Assembly (NCBI GenBank): GCA_903905455.1 | Contig: CAIVGN010000234.1 | Location: 1-64,000, forward strand | DNA: 64,000 nt | Direction: 5' to 3' | Source: an uncultured Archangium sp. | Lineage (GTDB): Bacteria > Myxococcota > Myxococcia > Myxococcales > Myxococcaceae | In this document: one piece after another, positions 8,408 to 16,192 of the stretch | Layout: each line of letters begins with the position of its first letter | Position numbering within the stretch: the stretch's first letter is position 1 | The notes under the pieces: model-generated | What the model was told of the DNA's origin: nothing | Seen by the model: only the letters and a program-made list of their open reading frames with translations | Databases searched by the model: none | Made by a program: the position numbers and the translations under genes

Positions 8408-9514
8408 TCAGTTGGCTTCGGAGAAGCCGTCCTGGAGCTGCTCGTTGATCAACGCCAGGGCCTCGATCTCGGCCTTCTCGTTCGAGGTGCAGCGCCGCTC
8501 GCGGGTGATCAGGGTACCGTCGGCGAGCTCGATCTGGATCTCCACCACCACGCCGCTGGTGCGCACCTTCCACTTGCGGCCGTCTTCGGCGTTGCGCAGC
8601 TGGCGGAAGGGGGGCTCGAAGAGCTCGGGCATGGACTCGAGGAGCGAGGCGAAGCGCTCGAAGAGGTCGGGGGCGTGGGCGCAGTAGGCGCGGTCGATCT
8701 GCGTCCAGGTGCGGGGCGTGGGGAAGGCGGCGATGGGCGGGTCGGTGAAGAGGCCGGGCCCGAGCTTCTCGCGCTGCGAGGCGCGCCCGAAGGCGAGCGA
8801 CTCTTCGATGAGCGTGGCGAGGTCTTCGGCCTTCATGGCGCGCAGGCCCTCGATGGCCAGGGGCACTTCGATGCCGCCGCCGGTGTTGTAGACGGTCTGC
8901 AGGCCGCCGTTGCGGATCGAGGTGTCGACCCAGCTGGTGGCGTACATCCACCGGTAGCCGGGGGGCAGCTCGCTGATGGCGGCGAGGCGTTCGCGGTTGG
9001 TGGTGCGGCCGGCGAGGCGCGCGTCGATGCGGGCGCGGGCGGCGGCAACGAGGCCGGCGCGCTTCGAGCGCTCGAGGTCGTAGCCGGCGAAGAGCTTGAG
9101 CAGCTTGGGCTCGTCCGCCTGCTGGGGCACCCAGTCGGGGTTCGCCTTCATGGCGTCGGCGACCTTGGCCCAGATGGCCTCGGCGGCGGAGCGCTGGTCG
9201 GGGTCGAAGCTGGCGCTCCACATCGAGAAGACCGACGAGAGGTTCGAGTCGGCGTCTTCGCCGGTCTGCGTGCCCAGGCCGCGGGGGAACTCGCTGTTGA
9301 GCAGGCGCACGAGCACGCCGCGCACCAGGAGGGGGAATTCGCCGCGTTCGCGGGCTTCGCGCAGCAGCTCTTTCTGCAGGGCCAGCGGGGCGATGCCGCC
9401 AGGCAGGCGACGCGCCATTTCGACGAATGACGCCGTGGGGGACTGGGCAGCCCAGTCGATGGCGCTCGTTTGATTCAGACTACGCAGGGCTTCGTCCAGC
9501 TCAGGGGCTCGCAT
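8408..9514 (-). CDS. DUF4375/DMP19-like protein
   Basis: A 368-residue cytosolic-looking protein. The middle region (TSWVDTSIRNGGLQTVYNTGG, then EGLRAMKAEDLATLIEESL) resembles the DUF4375 (DMP19-like) module: a helical domain with a conserved N-G-G-x-x-Q core, found in uncharacterised bacterial proteins. The C-terminal 80 residues form a separate beta-rich section. The ATG at 9514 is preferred over upstream in-frame starts because AAAGGGG lies about ten bases before it and the upstream residues are low-complexity and basic. It converges on the Gcr-type gene (9-bp gap) and diverges from the gene at 9611. Confidence 0.65.
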   Translation of the reverse strand: MRAPELDEALRSLNQTSAIDWAAQSPTASFVEMARRLPGGIAPLALQKELLREARERGEFPLLVRGVLVRLLNSEFPRGLGTQTGEDADSNLSSVFSMWSASFDPDQRSAAEAIWAKVADAMKANPDWVPQQADEPKLLKLFAGYDLERSKRAGLVAAARARIDARLAGRTTNRERLAAISELPPGYRWMYATSWVDTSIRNGGLQTVYNTGGGIEVPLAIEGLRAMKAEDLATLIEESLAFGRASQREKLGPGLFTDPPIAAFPTPRTWTQIDRAYCAHAPDLFERFASLLESMPELFEPPFRQLRNAEDGRKWKVRTSGVVVEIQIELADGTLITRERRCTSNEKAEIEALALINEQLQDGFSEAN

Positions 9515-9610
9515 CTCGAAGACCCCTTTAACGCCTTGGCACCTTCGACGTTGAGCGAACTGTCTGGTCGGAGATTGACGGGACCCCCTTGCGATCTCAT
9601 CTTTCGCCTC

Positions 9611-10126
9611 ATGTCGCTCGCGTTCATCGTTGCGTTGACCCTCGCCGCGGAGCCCGCGCCGGTCGAAACAGTGCCGCAAGAGCCTGTCGCGGAACGGGTT
9701 TCCCTGTCGGACAACCAGGCCCGGTGGGTGGGCTTCGGCATCGGGACCACGTTGCTGGGCACCGGGGCGGCGTTGGGGGCCTGGCTCGACCGGGGCGGCA
9801 CGTTCGGGCAGGTCAGCGCGATCACCGCGGGGGCGCTGGGTACGGCGGTGCTCGCCGCGGGGGTGTCGGCGCTCATCGGGTCGTTCATTTGGCCCGCGTC
9901 ACGGCCTGGGGACAGCACCGGGGAGGCCATCGTCAACGACACGTTCCGGTTCATCGCCATCGGGGTGCTGTCCATGGTGGCGGGGGTTGCCGGGCTGGCG
10001 GTGGGCGCGGTGGCGTCGGGGTTCCTGTCGGTACCGCCGGGGACGCAGCGCGGAGTGCTCGGAATGGTGGGCGGCGGGGTGATGGTCGCGACGTCGGTGA
10101 CGGTGTTGATCATCGCGCTGCAGTGA
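9611..10126 (+). CDS. Small multi-span membrane protein, function unknown
   Basis: A 171-residue protein with an N-terminal signal-like helix (MSLAFIVALTLAAEP), a proline/glutamate-rich linker, then four glycine/alanine-rich hydrophobic segments (about 45-65, 75-100, 115-140 and 150-171). No family was recognised. The ATG at 9611 fits a signal peptide; longer in-frame starts overlap the divergent gene and look non-coding. It ends just before a large inverted repeat that separates it from the convergent metalloprotease-like gene. Confidence 0.65.
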   Translation: MSLAFIVALTLAAEPAPVETVPQEPVAERVSLSDNQARWVGFGIGTTLLGTGAALGAWLDRGGTFGQVSAITAGALGTAVLAAGVSALIGSFIWPASRPGDSTGEAIVNDTFRFIAIGVLSMVAGVAGLAVGAVASGFLSVPPGTQRGVLGMVGGGVMVATSVTVLIIALQ

Positions 10127-10190
10127 GCGCGGGAGACTTCGACGGGAGGTTTTCGTCTCCTGCGATCGGCACAGGCCGTGTGTTGGTTGG

Positions 10191-10245
10191 GGTGCCGGGG
10201 TTCGCCCCAATCCCTTCCTTTCCCCCCGGGGAAAGGGGAGCGCTC
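10191..10245 (+). repeat. Left core arm of the inverted repeat
   Basis: Fifty-five bases pairing with 10565-10619 with a single mismatch (T at 10201 against A in the partner read in the same sense). It contains a 9-bp palindromic stem at 10219-10238. Confidence 0.9.
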
Positions 10246-10564
10246 GCCGCGCGGGCCAGACGGGATCCAGAGGGAGACGGGACGTGGCCTCGATCTGCAG
10301 TAACGCTCGCAGCGCAGGACGCAGACGCTTCTTCTCGATGGTCTTGGAATGCGCCGGACCCACCGCCCAGGCAGCGACATCTGACGTCCCGCAGTGGCTG
10401 CCGAAGGGCAGCAGCAGCCGTTAGATGCTGCTGCTTCAGCGCCGCGCGTCGCCGTCCACGAAAACCGTCGAGGGCCGACGGTGGATCAACCCCCACCGAC
10501 CGTTCCTGAACATTGAGGCCTTGCCCCATTCGACTCTGAATCCCGTCTAGCCCGCGCGGCAGAT

Positions 10565-10619
10565 GAGCGCTCCCCTTTCCCCGGGGGGAAAGGAAGGGAT
10601 TGGGGCGATCCCCGGCACC
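10565..10619 (-). repeat. Right core arm of the inverted repeat
   Basis: Reverse-complement copy of 10191-10245. Similarity continues inward after a 4-base indel (10541-10560 against 10246-10265, one mismatch) and outward to about 10672. Confidence 0.9.
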
Positions 10620-10676
10620 CAAACCCAGAGACGACCGCTGCCGATCGCAGGAGACGCCCCCCCTCCCATCAACGCC

Positions 10677-11543
10677 TCACCGCGGCCCGTACAACGTGCC
10701 CTCGAGCCGGCGCCCCGGCTCACCCTCCGTGTCGCGCACGAACGTCACGAACTCCCGCTCCACCTCGCCCAACGATCGCCCAAACGACGTCGCAAACGCC
10801 CGGGTGAAGCTCGTGCCGCGCCCCGCCGCCTCCACCGCGTCCGCCAACCGCACCACCGCGTCCCCCCGCACGTGCGTCGCGAGGTACTCCACGAACAACG
10901 CCCCCATCACCTCCCCGGCATAAACGAACTGCGGCGGGCGCTGCTCGTCGCTCGAGCGCCGAAAGTTGCGCAACAGGTACGCCACCTCGTCCCCGGTGAA
11001 CGACGCCATGGTCCGCGCCGCGTCAGCGAGGTGCCTCGACTCGCGCCCATACGCATCGCCGATGACCGTCGCCTTCCCCTCCTCGAGGTACGTGGGGATC
11101 GACTCCATCGCGTCGCCGGCCTCCCGGAAGTCCTGCACGTGGGAAAGCTCGTGCGCGAGCGTGTTCTCGTCGTCGCGCGTGGTGCCATGCAGCACCCGCT
11201 CCGGCATCACGAAGGTGTCCTTCCCCGTGGTCACGCCCGCAATCGACCCCGTAGCGTCACCCGTGAACTGGGCGAAGGCCGGCGCCGAGAGCACCGCAAT
11301 GGTCAACGTGCGCCGAAGCGGCCCCTCGTCGTCCCACCGCTGCGTCTTCACGTCGCTCTTCCACGCCCGCTCCACCCGCGCGACCAACGCCTTCGCGTCC
11401 GCCGCCGACACCGGCCGGTCCGACACCACCCGAACCTGCGCATCGTGAAAGTCCTCCACCAACCCCGCCCACCCCACCCGCCCCATCGCCGTCACGTGTC
11501 CCGCCTCCTGCTGGCCCGCGAAAGTGCGGGCCCCACCACCCAC
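10677..11543 (-). CDS. Peptidase MA-like putative zinc metalloprotease
   Basis: A 288-residue protein whose centre contains THE zincin motif HELSHVQDF (HExxH) followed about 20 residues later by YLEEGKAT, where the glutamates could supply the third zinc ligand, as in gluzincins of the peptidase MA clan. The N-terminal part is mixed alpha/beta. No signal peptide is evident, unusual for this group, so either the start is wrong or the protein is cytosolic. GTG at 11543 has GAGG five bases upstream; an in-frame ATG at 11486 is the alternative. Its stop abuts the large inverted repeat. Confidence 0.62.
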   Translation of the reverse strand: MGGGARTFAGQQEAGHVTAMGRVGWAGLVEDFHDAQVRVVSDRPVSAADAKALVARVERAWKSDVKTQRWDDEGPLRRTLTIAVLSAPAFAQFTGDATGSIAGVTTGKDTFVMPERVLHGTTRDDENTLAHELSHVQDFREAGDAMESIPTYLEEGKATVIGDAYGRESRHLADAARTMASFTGDEVAYLLRNFRRSSDEQRPPQFVYAGEVMGALFVEYLATHVRGDAVVRLADAVEAAGRGTSFTRAFATSFGRSLGEVEREFVTFVRDTEGEPGRRLEGTLYGPR

Positions 11544-11728
11544 TGCAACCTCGCGGCCGACCCGCTCCGCCCGCAGCGACGTCTCGCGACCGACCGCCTC
11601 GGCAGATGCGGCGCGAACACTCCTTCGCCCCGCTCACCGCGCGAGAGCGCCCGAAACCTCCGTGCGTGGATGGATGTTCGCCGCCGCCCCATTGCAGACC
11701 GTCGGCAAGGACAGGTACCAGCCCACCC

Positions 11729-13741
11729 ATGCGCACCCCGTTCGTCCTCCTCTTGCTCCTCGCCGGCTGTCTGACCCCCGGCTCGCTCCCCGACGCCGCG
11801 GTCGAGGACCCGGGCGTAGTCGACGCCGGACCGCACCGCCCCCTATCGAACACCCAGAAGGCCGTGCTCCTCGACCAGGGCCAGCCCGCCCGCTGCGACG
11901 CCCCGGGCGACGCCGGCACCCGCTTCGTCGACAGCACGGAAGCCTTCGGCCTGGGCAAGCTCGGCGTCGACCTCACCGGCAACCGGCTCACCGTCGCCGA
12001 CCTCGACGCCGACGGCTACCCCGACCTCGTGGTGCACGCCGTCACCAGCAACCTCGCCCAGCAGAAGCAATTGCCCGATGGCGGGCGGCGGCTCGTGTGG
12101 CAGCTGATGAACCGACCCAGCACCGACGGCACCCACCGCGTCTTCGTCGACGAGACGGCCAACGGGCTCTTCGAGGTGCGCGGCGGCTCCGACACCCGTT
12201 ACCGCTCGGCCCAGCTCGCCGTCTTCGGCGACGTCGACAACGACGGCGACCTCGACGCGTACTCCGGCACCTACGTCGACCCCACCAAGCCCATGACCGA
12301 CCCCGGCGATCGCAGCGAGGTGTTGCTCAACGACGGCACCGGCCACTTCACCCTCGCGCCCGAGACCGCCACCACCCCGCGCCGCGACGAGCTGATGCCC
12401 ACCACCAGCGCCACCTTCACCGACGTCGACCGCGACGGCCGCCTCGATGTCTTCGTGGGCCATTGGTACGAGGCCTACGGCCAGAGCTCCCTGGGCGTGC
12501 AGGCCCGCCTCTTCCAGGGCCTCGGCACCGGGGAGTTCAGCGACGTCACCGCGTACGCCAACCTCCTCACCGATGACTCGGGCTTCGACGCCTTCACCAA
12601 CCACCGCCCCGCCTACGGCGTCACCGCCTGCGACCTGAACGACGACGGCGCCCCCGAGCTCATGGTCAGCGCCTACGGCCGCCAGCCCAACCTGCTCTAC
12701 CGCAACGACGGCCACGGCAAGTTCGTCGACCAGTCCGTGGCCTCGGGCTTCGCCGGCGACGAGAACCACGACTTCCGCGACAACGAGAACTTCCGCTGCT
12801 GGTGCACCGCGAACACCGCCAACCCCGCCTGCGCCGGCGTCACCGGCCCGGCCATCCAGTGCCCCACCCCCGCCACCTCGTCCTGGGGCGTGGGCTTCGA
12901 CGATCAACCCTGGCGCAACAACGGCAACACCTTCACCACCTGGTGCGGCGACGTCGACGGCGACGGCAAGAACGACCTCTACAACGCCGAGATCCACCAC
13001 TGGTGGGCCGGCGGCTCGAGCGACTCCTCGGAGCTGCAGCACAACCTGTCCACCGCCAACGGCGACGTGCGCCTGGGCCGCCCGGGCAACGCCACCACCG
13101 GCCTCCAGCCCCCGCACCTCGGCGTGTCGTGGAACGAGGGCGGGATCGTGGCCGCAGGCGGTGACCTCGACAACGACGGCCGCCTCGACCTCGTGGTGGG
13201 CTTCAGCGACTACCCCGACCAGTTCGGCATGCTCTTCGCCCAGCAGCCCGACGGCACCTTCAGCGACCGGAGCCGCGCCTGGAACCTGCGCCACGAGTGC
13301 ATGGCCGGCCTCGCCGTGGCCGACTTCGATCGCGACGGCGACCTGGACGTGCTGGCCGGCGCGAGCACCGCCCGCGACTGCGCCCTCACCTGGAAGAAGA
13401 ACGAGGTGCACCTCTACGAGAACCAGGCGGTCTCCACCAAGTGGATGCTGCTCCACCTCGAGGGCAACGGCACCACCACCAACCGCGCGGCCATCGGCGC
13501 GAAGGTCACCGTGAAGGCCAACGGCAAGAGCCAGACGCGCGAGGTGTCAGGCGGCTACGGCCACTTCGGCCTGCAGAACGATCTCACCGTGCACCTGGGC
13601 CTCGGGGGCTGCGAGGGCGCCGACGAGATCACCGTGCGCTGGCCCGACGCGCAGGGCACCACGCAGACCTTCGCGCACGTGCCTGGCAACCTCTTCCTGC
13701 GACTCAAGCAGGGCGAGGCGAGCCCGTTCCTCGTGAAATGA
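11729..13741 (+). CDS. FG-GAP/VCBS-repeat lipoprotein with ASPIC/UnbV C-terminal domain
   Basis: A 670-residue predicted lipoprotein (MRTPFVLLLLLAGCLTPG, lipobox LAGC). The body carries at least seven calcium-loop motifs of the form DxDxDGxxD (for example DLDADGYPD, DVDNDGDLD, DVDRDGRLD, DLNDDGAPE, DVDGDGKND, DLDNDGRLD, DFDRDGDLD), the signature of FG-GAP/VCBS beta-propeller blades. The last 80 residues (IGAKVTVKANGKSQTREVSGG, later HLGLGG and VRWPDG-like VRWPDAQG) match the ASPIC/UnbV domain found with such propellers in CRTAC1-like proteins. Likely a surface adhesin or binding protein. ATG 11729 is chosen because it starts the lipoprotein signal. The 3' end overlaps the convergent coiled-coil gene by 38 bases. 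Confidence 0.85.
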   Translation: MRTPFVLLLLLAGCLTPGSLPDAAVEDPGVVDAGPHRPLSNTQKAVLLDQGQPARCDAPGDAGTRFVDSTEAFGLGKLGVDLTGNRLTVADLDADGYPDLVVHAVTSNLAQQKQLPDGGRRLVWQLMNRPSTDGTHRVFVDETANGLFEVRGGSDTRYRSAQLAVFGDVDNDGDLDAYSGTYVDPTKPMTDPGDRSEVLLNDGTGHFTLAPETATTPRRDELMPTTSATFTDVDRDGRLDVFVGHWYEAYGQSSLGVQARLFQGLGTGEFSDVTAYANLLTDDSGFDAFTNHRPAYGVTACDLNDDGAPELMVSAYGRQPNLLYRNDGHGKFVDQSVASGFAGDENHDFRDNENFRCWCTANTANPACAGVTGPAIQCPTPATSSWGVGFDDQPWRNNGNTFTTWCGDVDGDGKNDLYNAEIHHWWAGGSSDSSELQHNLSTANGDVRLGRPGNATTGLQPPHLGVSWNEGGIVAAGGDLDNDGRLDLVVGFSDYPDQFGMLFAQQPDGTFSDRSRAWNLRHECMAGLAVADFDRDGDLDVLAGASTARDCALTWKKNEVHLYENQAVSTKWMLLHLEGNGTTTNRAAIGAKVTVKANGKSQTREVSGGYGHFGLQNDLTVHLGLGGCEGADEITVRWPDAQGTTQTFAHVPGNLFLRLKQGEASPFLVK

Positions 13742-14660
13742 GGCCGGCGAGGTCGGCCCGGGTCTGGGCCAGCGTCTCGCTCTGAATGCGGGACTCGAGG
13801 CTCTTGCGGCTCTCGTCGAGGCGCTGCGCCGCGCCCTGCACCAGTTGCTCGTTCTGGGTCTTCGCGGGGTCGAAGAGCCGCCCCATGAGGTCGAGGAACC
13901 CGTCGAGGTGGAGGAAGCGGGTCACCTTCTCCAGCAGCGTGTCCCCGCTCCCCGGCTTCGGCGCCGACGGGTCGATGACCTGCTCGGTGACCGCGAGGCG
14001 ATCGGCCTTGAGGCCCTGCTGATCGACCACCGTGGTGGCGGCCTTCACCACCTTCGACTGCTCGGCCCGCGCCGCCCGCAGCTCCTTCGCCAGTTGCGTG
14101 CGCAGCGCGGCCTGGGCCTTCTTCGCCTCCGGCGTCTTCGGCAGCCGGTCGATCTTCGCGCGCAGCGTGTTGATGCTCCGCTGCGAAGCCTCGGCGCGGT
14201 GCAGCAGCCCGTCGAGCTCCTGCTTGGTCGCGGGGTCGAGGTGCTTGGTCTGCTCCTGGTAGTCGCGCAGGGCCTCGGTGCGCGTCACCAACCGCGAGTT
14301 GTTCCACTTGATGTCGAGCTTCGCCAGCCGCGCCTGGATCTGCGCGCTCAACTGCTGCCGCTCTTCCCGCAGCGTCGTCAGCTGCGCCTGCTGCTCCGCG
14401 GGCGACAGCTTCTGGAAGGCATCCACGTCGAGCTCGTTGGTCGCAGGCGCCTCGCCCCACAGCGCCGACGGGCTCGCCGAGGTGGTGACCTGCTTGCCCC
14501 GCGGCACCAGCTCCTTCGGGGGCGCGGCCTGGCCGGCGTAGTCGGTGACGGCGCCCTTCGGCGCGGCCGCGGTCGACCCGGTGGCCGGCGTCGCGGTGCG
14601 GGTGACGGCCTGGGCCTTGGGGGTGCTGGTCAGGGAGGACGTGCGTTCGATCTTCGGCAT
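13704..14660 (-). CDS. Coiled-coil protein of unknown function
   Basis: A 318-residue protein with no signal peptide. The first 85 residues are low-complexity (Ser/Thr/Ala/Pro-rich). Residues about 100-270 are highly charged, Q/E/R/K/L-rich and should form long helices or coiled coil (segments such as LSPAEQQAQLTTLREERQQL and KKAQAALRTQLAKELRAARA). The C-terminal third has a short predicted amphipathic helix (TRFLHLDGFLDLMGRLF). No family recognised. ATG 14660 is chosen as it immediately precedes the hydrophilic leader. It diverges from kdsB across only 25 bp, so the promoters must overlap the coding ends. Confidence 0.7.
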   Translation of the reverse strand: MPKIERTSSLTSTPKAQAVTRTATPATGSTAAAPKGAVTDYAGQAAPPKELVPRGKQVTTSASPSALWGEAPATNELDVDAFQKLSPAEQQAQLTTLREERQQLSAQIQARLAKLDIKWNNSRLVTRTEALRDYQEQTKHLDPATKQELDGLLHRAEASQRSINTLRAKIDRLPKTPEAKKAQAALRTQLAKELRAARAEQSKVVKAATTVVDQQGLKADRLAVTEQVIDPSAPKPGSGDTLLEKVTRFLHLDGFLDLMGRLFDPAKTQNEQLVQGAAQRLDESRKSLESRIQSETLAQTRADLAGLISRGTGSPRPA

Positions 14661-14685
14661 GGGCGCACATGGTATCAGCACCGGC

Positions 14686-15432
14686 ATGTCAGCACCCGTC
14701 GCGGTCATCCCGGCCCGGTTCGCCGCCTCGCGCTTCCCCGGCAAGCCCCTCACCCCCATCGCCGGCAAGCCCATGGTGCAGCACGTCTACGAGCGCTGCG
14801 TCGAGGCGGGCTGCTTCTCGCAGGTGATCATCGCCACCGACGACGCGCGCATCGAGGCCGCGGCCCGCAGCTTCGGCGCCACCTGCGTGATGACCTCCCC
14901 TTCCTGCGCCTCGGGCACCGACCGCGTGGCCGAGGTGGCCACCGCCCTGGGCCTCTTGGGCGACGCGGTGCTGATCAACGTGCAGGGCGACGAGCCCGCG
15001 GTGCACCCCGGCTCCCTGGCCACGCTGGCGAAGACCTTCGACGACCCCGCGGTGGACATGGCCACCCTGGTGCGGCCCCTGCGTGAAGACGAGCGCCCCA
15101 ACCCCAACGTGGTGAAGGTGGTGCTCGACGAGGCGCGCAACGCGCTCTACTTCTCCCGCGCCGATCTCCCCTTTCAACGCGACCCCGGCGCCCCCGTGCC
15201 CCGCTTCGCCCACCTGGGCCTCTACGGGTACCGCGCCCGCGTCCTCCTGCGCCTGGCCACGCTGCCTCCTACTGCGCTCGAAAAGACAGAGTCATTGGAG
15301 CAATTGCGCGCGCTGGGCCACGGCATCCGCATCGCCTGCCGCGTGACCGAGCACAGCACCCAGGCGGTGGATCGCCCGGAAGACGTGCCCCTCGCGGAGG
15401 CTGCGTTGACCCGCCTGTTCGAGGGCCGCTGA
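14686..15432 (+). CDS. kdsB: 3-deoxy-manno-octulosonate cytidylyltransferase (CMP-KDO synthetase)
   Basis: A 248-residue enzyme that activates KDO with CTP to give CMP-KDO and pyrophosphate for lipopolysaccharide inner-core assembly in the cytosol. The nucleotidyltransferase motif VIPARFAASRFPGKPL near the N-terminus, the IATDDARI segment, the NVQGDEPAV metal/CTP motif and the late TESLEQLRAL motif are all diagnostic. Length matches the family. The inorganic pyrophosphatase gene follows 29 bp later and could pull the reaction forward; kdsA and kdsC are 20 kb away next to pyrG. Confidence 0.95.
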   Translation: MSAPVAVIPARFAASRFPGKPLTPIAGKPMVQHVYERCVEAGCFSQVIIATDDARIEAAARSFGATCVMTSPSCASGTDRVAEVATALGLLGDAVLINVQGDEPAVHPGSLATLAKTFDDPAVDMATLVRPLREDERPNPNVVKVVLDEARNALYFSRADLPFQRDPGAPVPRFAHLGLYGYRARVLLRLATLPPTALEKTESLEQLRALGHGIRIACRVTEHSTQAVDRPEDVPLAEAALTRLFEGR

Positions 15433-15461
15433 TCACGACGCAGTGTGTTATTGCAGCCGCC

Positions 15462-16127
15462 ATGACTCCTTCGCTCACGCAGGCGCTCGGTCTCTTCTTT
15501 CAGGCGCACCCGTGGCATGGCGTGTCGCCCGGCGAGAAGTCGCCCGACATCGTCACCAGCTACATCGAGATGGTCCCCACCGACGCCGTGAAATACGAGG
15601 TCGACAAGGCGACGGGCATCCTCAAGCTGGACCGGCCGCAGCGGTACTCGAACCAGCCGCCGTGCCTCTACGGCTTCATTCCCCGCACGCTGTGTGACAC
15701 CCGCGTCGGCGAGCACTGCGGCCAGCGCCTCGGGCGCACCGGCATCAGCGGCGACGGCGACCCCATCGACATCTGCGTGCTCACCGAGAAGCCCATCCAG
15801 CACGGCGCGGTGCTCGTCGAGGCCCTGCCCATCGGCGGCTTCCGGATGATCGACGGCAACCAGGCCGACGACAAGATCATCGCGGTGCTCAAGGGTGACT
15901 CGGTCTACGGCGGCTGGCGCGACATCAAGGACGTGCCCCAGCCCCTCATCGATCGCCTGCGTCACTACTTCCTCACCTACAAGGCGATGCCCGACGCGCC
16001 GACGCCCCCGGTGGAGATCGCCGAGACCTACGACGCCGCCGAGGCGAAGGTCACCATCACCAAGTCCATCGAGGACTACCGCGCCAAGTACGGGCAGCTG
16101 ACCGACCTCTTCGCGCCCAGCCGCTGA
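15462..16127 (+). CDS. ppa: Inorganic pyrophosphatase (family I-like)
   Basis: A 221-residue enzyme hydrolysing pyrophosphate to two phosphates in the cytosol. The diagnostic acidic motif GDGDPIDICVL (family I signature D-x-D-P-x-D) is present, with YGFIPRTL and VLKGDSVYGGW as further core segments and a lysine-containing EVDKATG strand. It is somewhat longer than typical bacterial family I enzymes (about 175 residues), having an extended N-terminus and an extra loop around GEHCGQRLGRTGIS. It follows kdsB, whose reaction releases pyrophosphate. Confidence 0.9.
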   Translation: MTPSLTQALGLFFQAHPWHGVSPGEKSPDIVTSYIEMVPTDAVKYEVDKATGILKLDRPQRYSNQPPCLYGFIPRTLCDTRVGEHCGQRLGRTGISGDGDPIDICVLTEKPIQHGAVLVEALPIGGFRMIDGNQADDKIIAVLKGDSVYGGWRDIKDVPQPLIDRLRHYFLTYKAMPDAPTPPVEIAETYDAAEAKVTITKSIEDYRAKYGQLTDLFAPSR

Positions 16128-16192
16128 GCGCCGAAGCCGCCCGGTCGATGGCCGCGGTTGTGCCCCCTCTCGCACCCTGAAAAGGTCCGCCC

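Larger units (their letters stand above)
10138..10672. repeat. Large inverted repeat (about 535 bp) filling a convergent intergenic region
   Basis: The whole gap between the genes ending at 10126 and 10677 is a long imperfect palindrome. The arms run roughly 10138-10298 and 10508-10672, centred near 10405. The best part pairs 10191-10245 with 10565-10619, 54 of 55 bases identical in inverted orientation; outside it, 18 bases at 10154-10171 match 10639-10656 exactly. Inside each arm CCTTTCCCC-CC-GGGGAAAGG forms its own hairpin. The centre holds a further short hairpin (GCAGCAGCAG/CTGCTGCTGC, about 10408-10435). No convincing reading frame is present. It could be a non-autonomous mobile element, a pair of inverted repeat copies, or a structured RNA locus. 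Confidence 0.85.
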
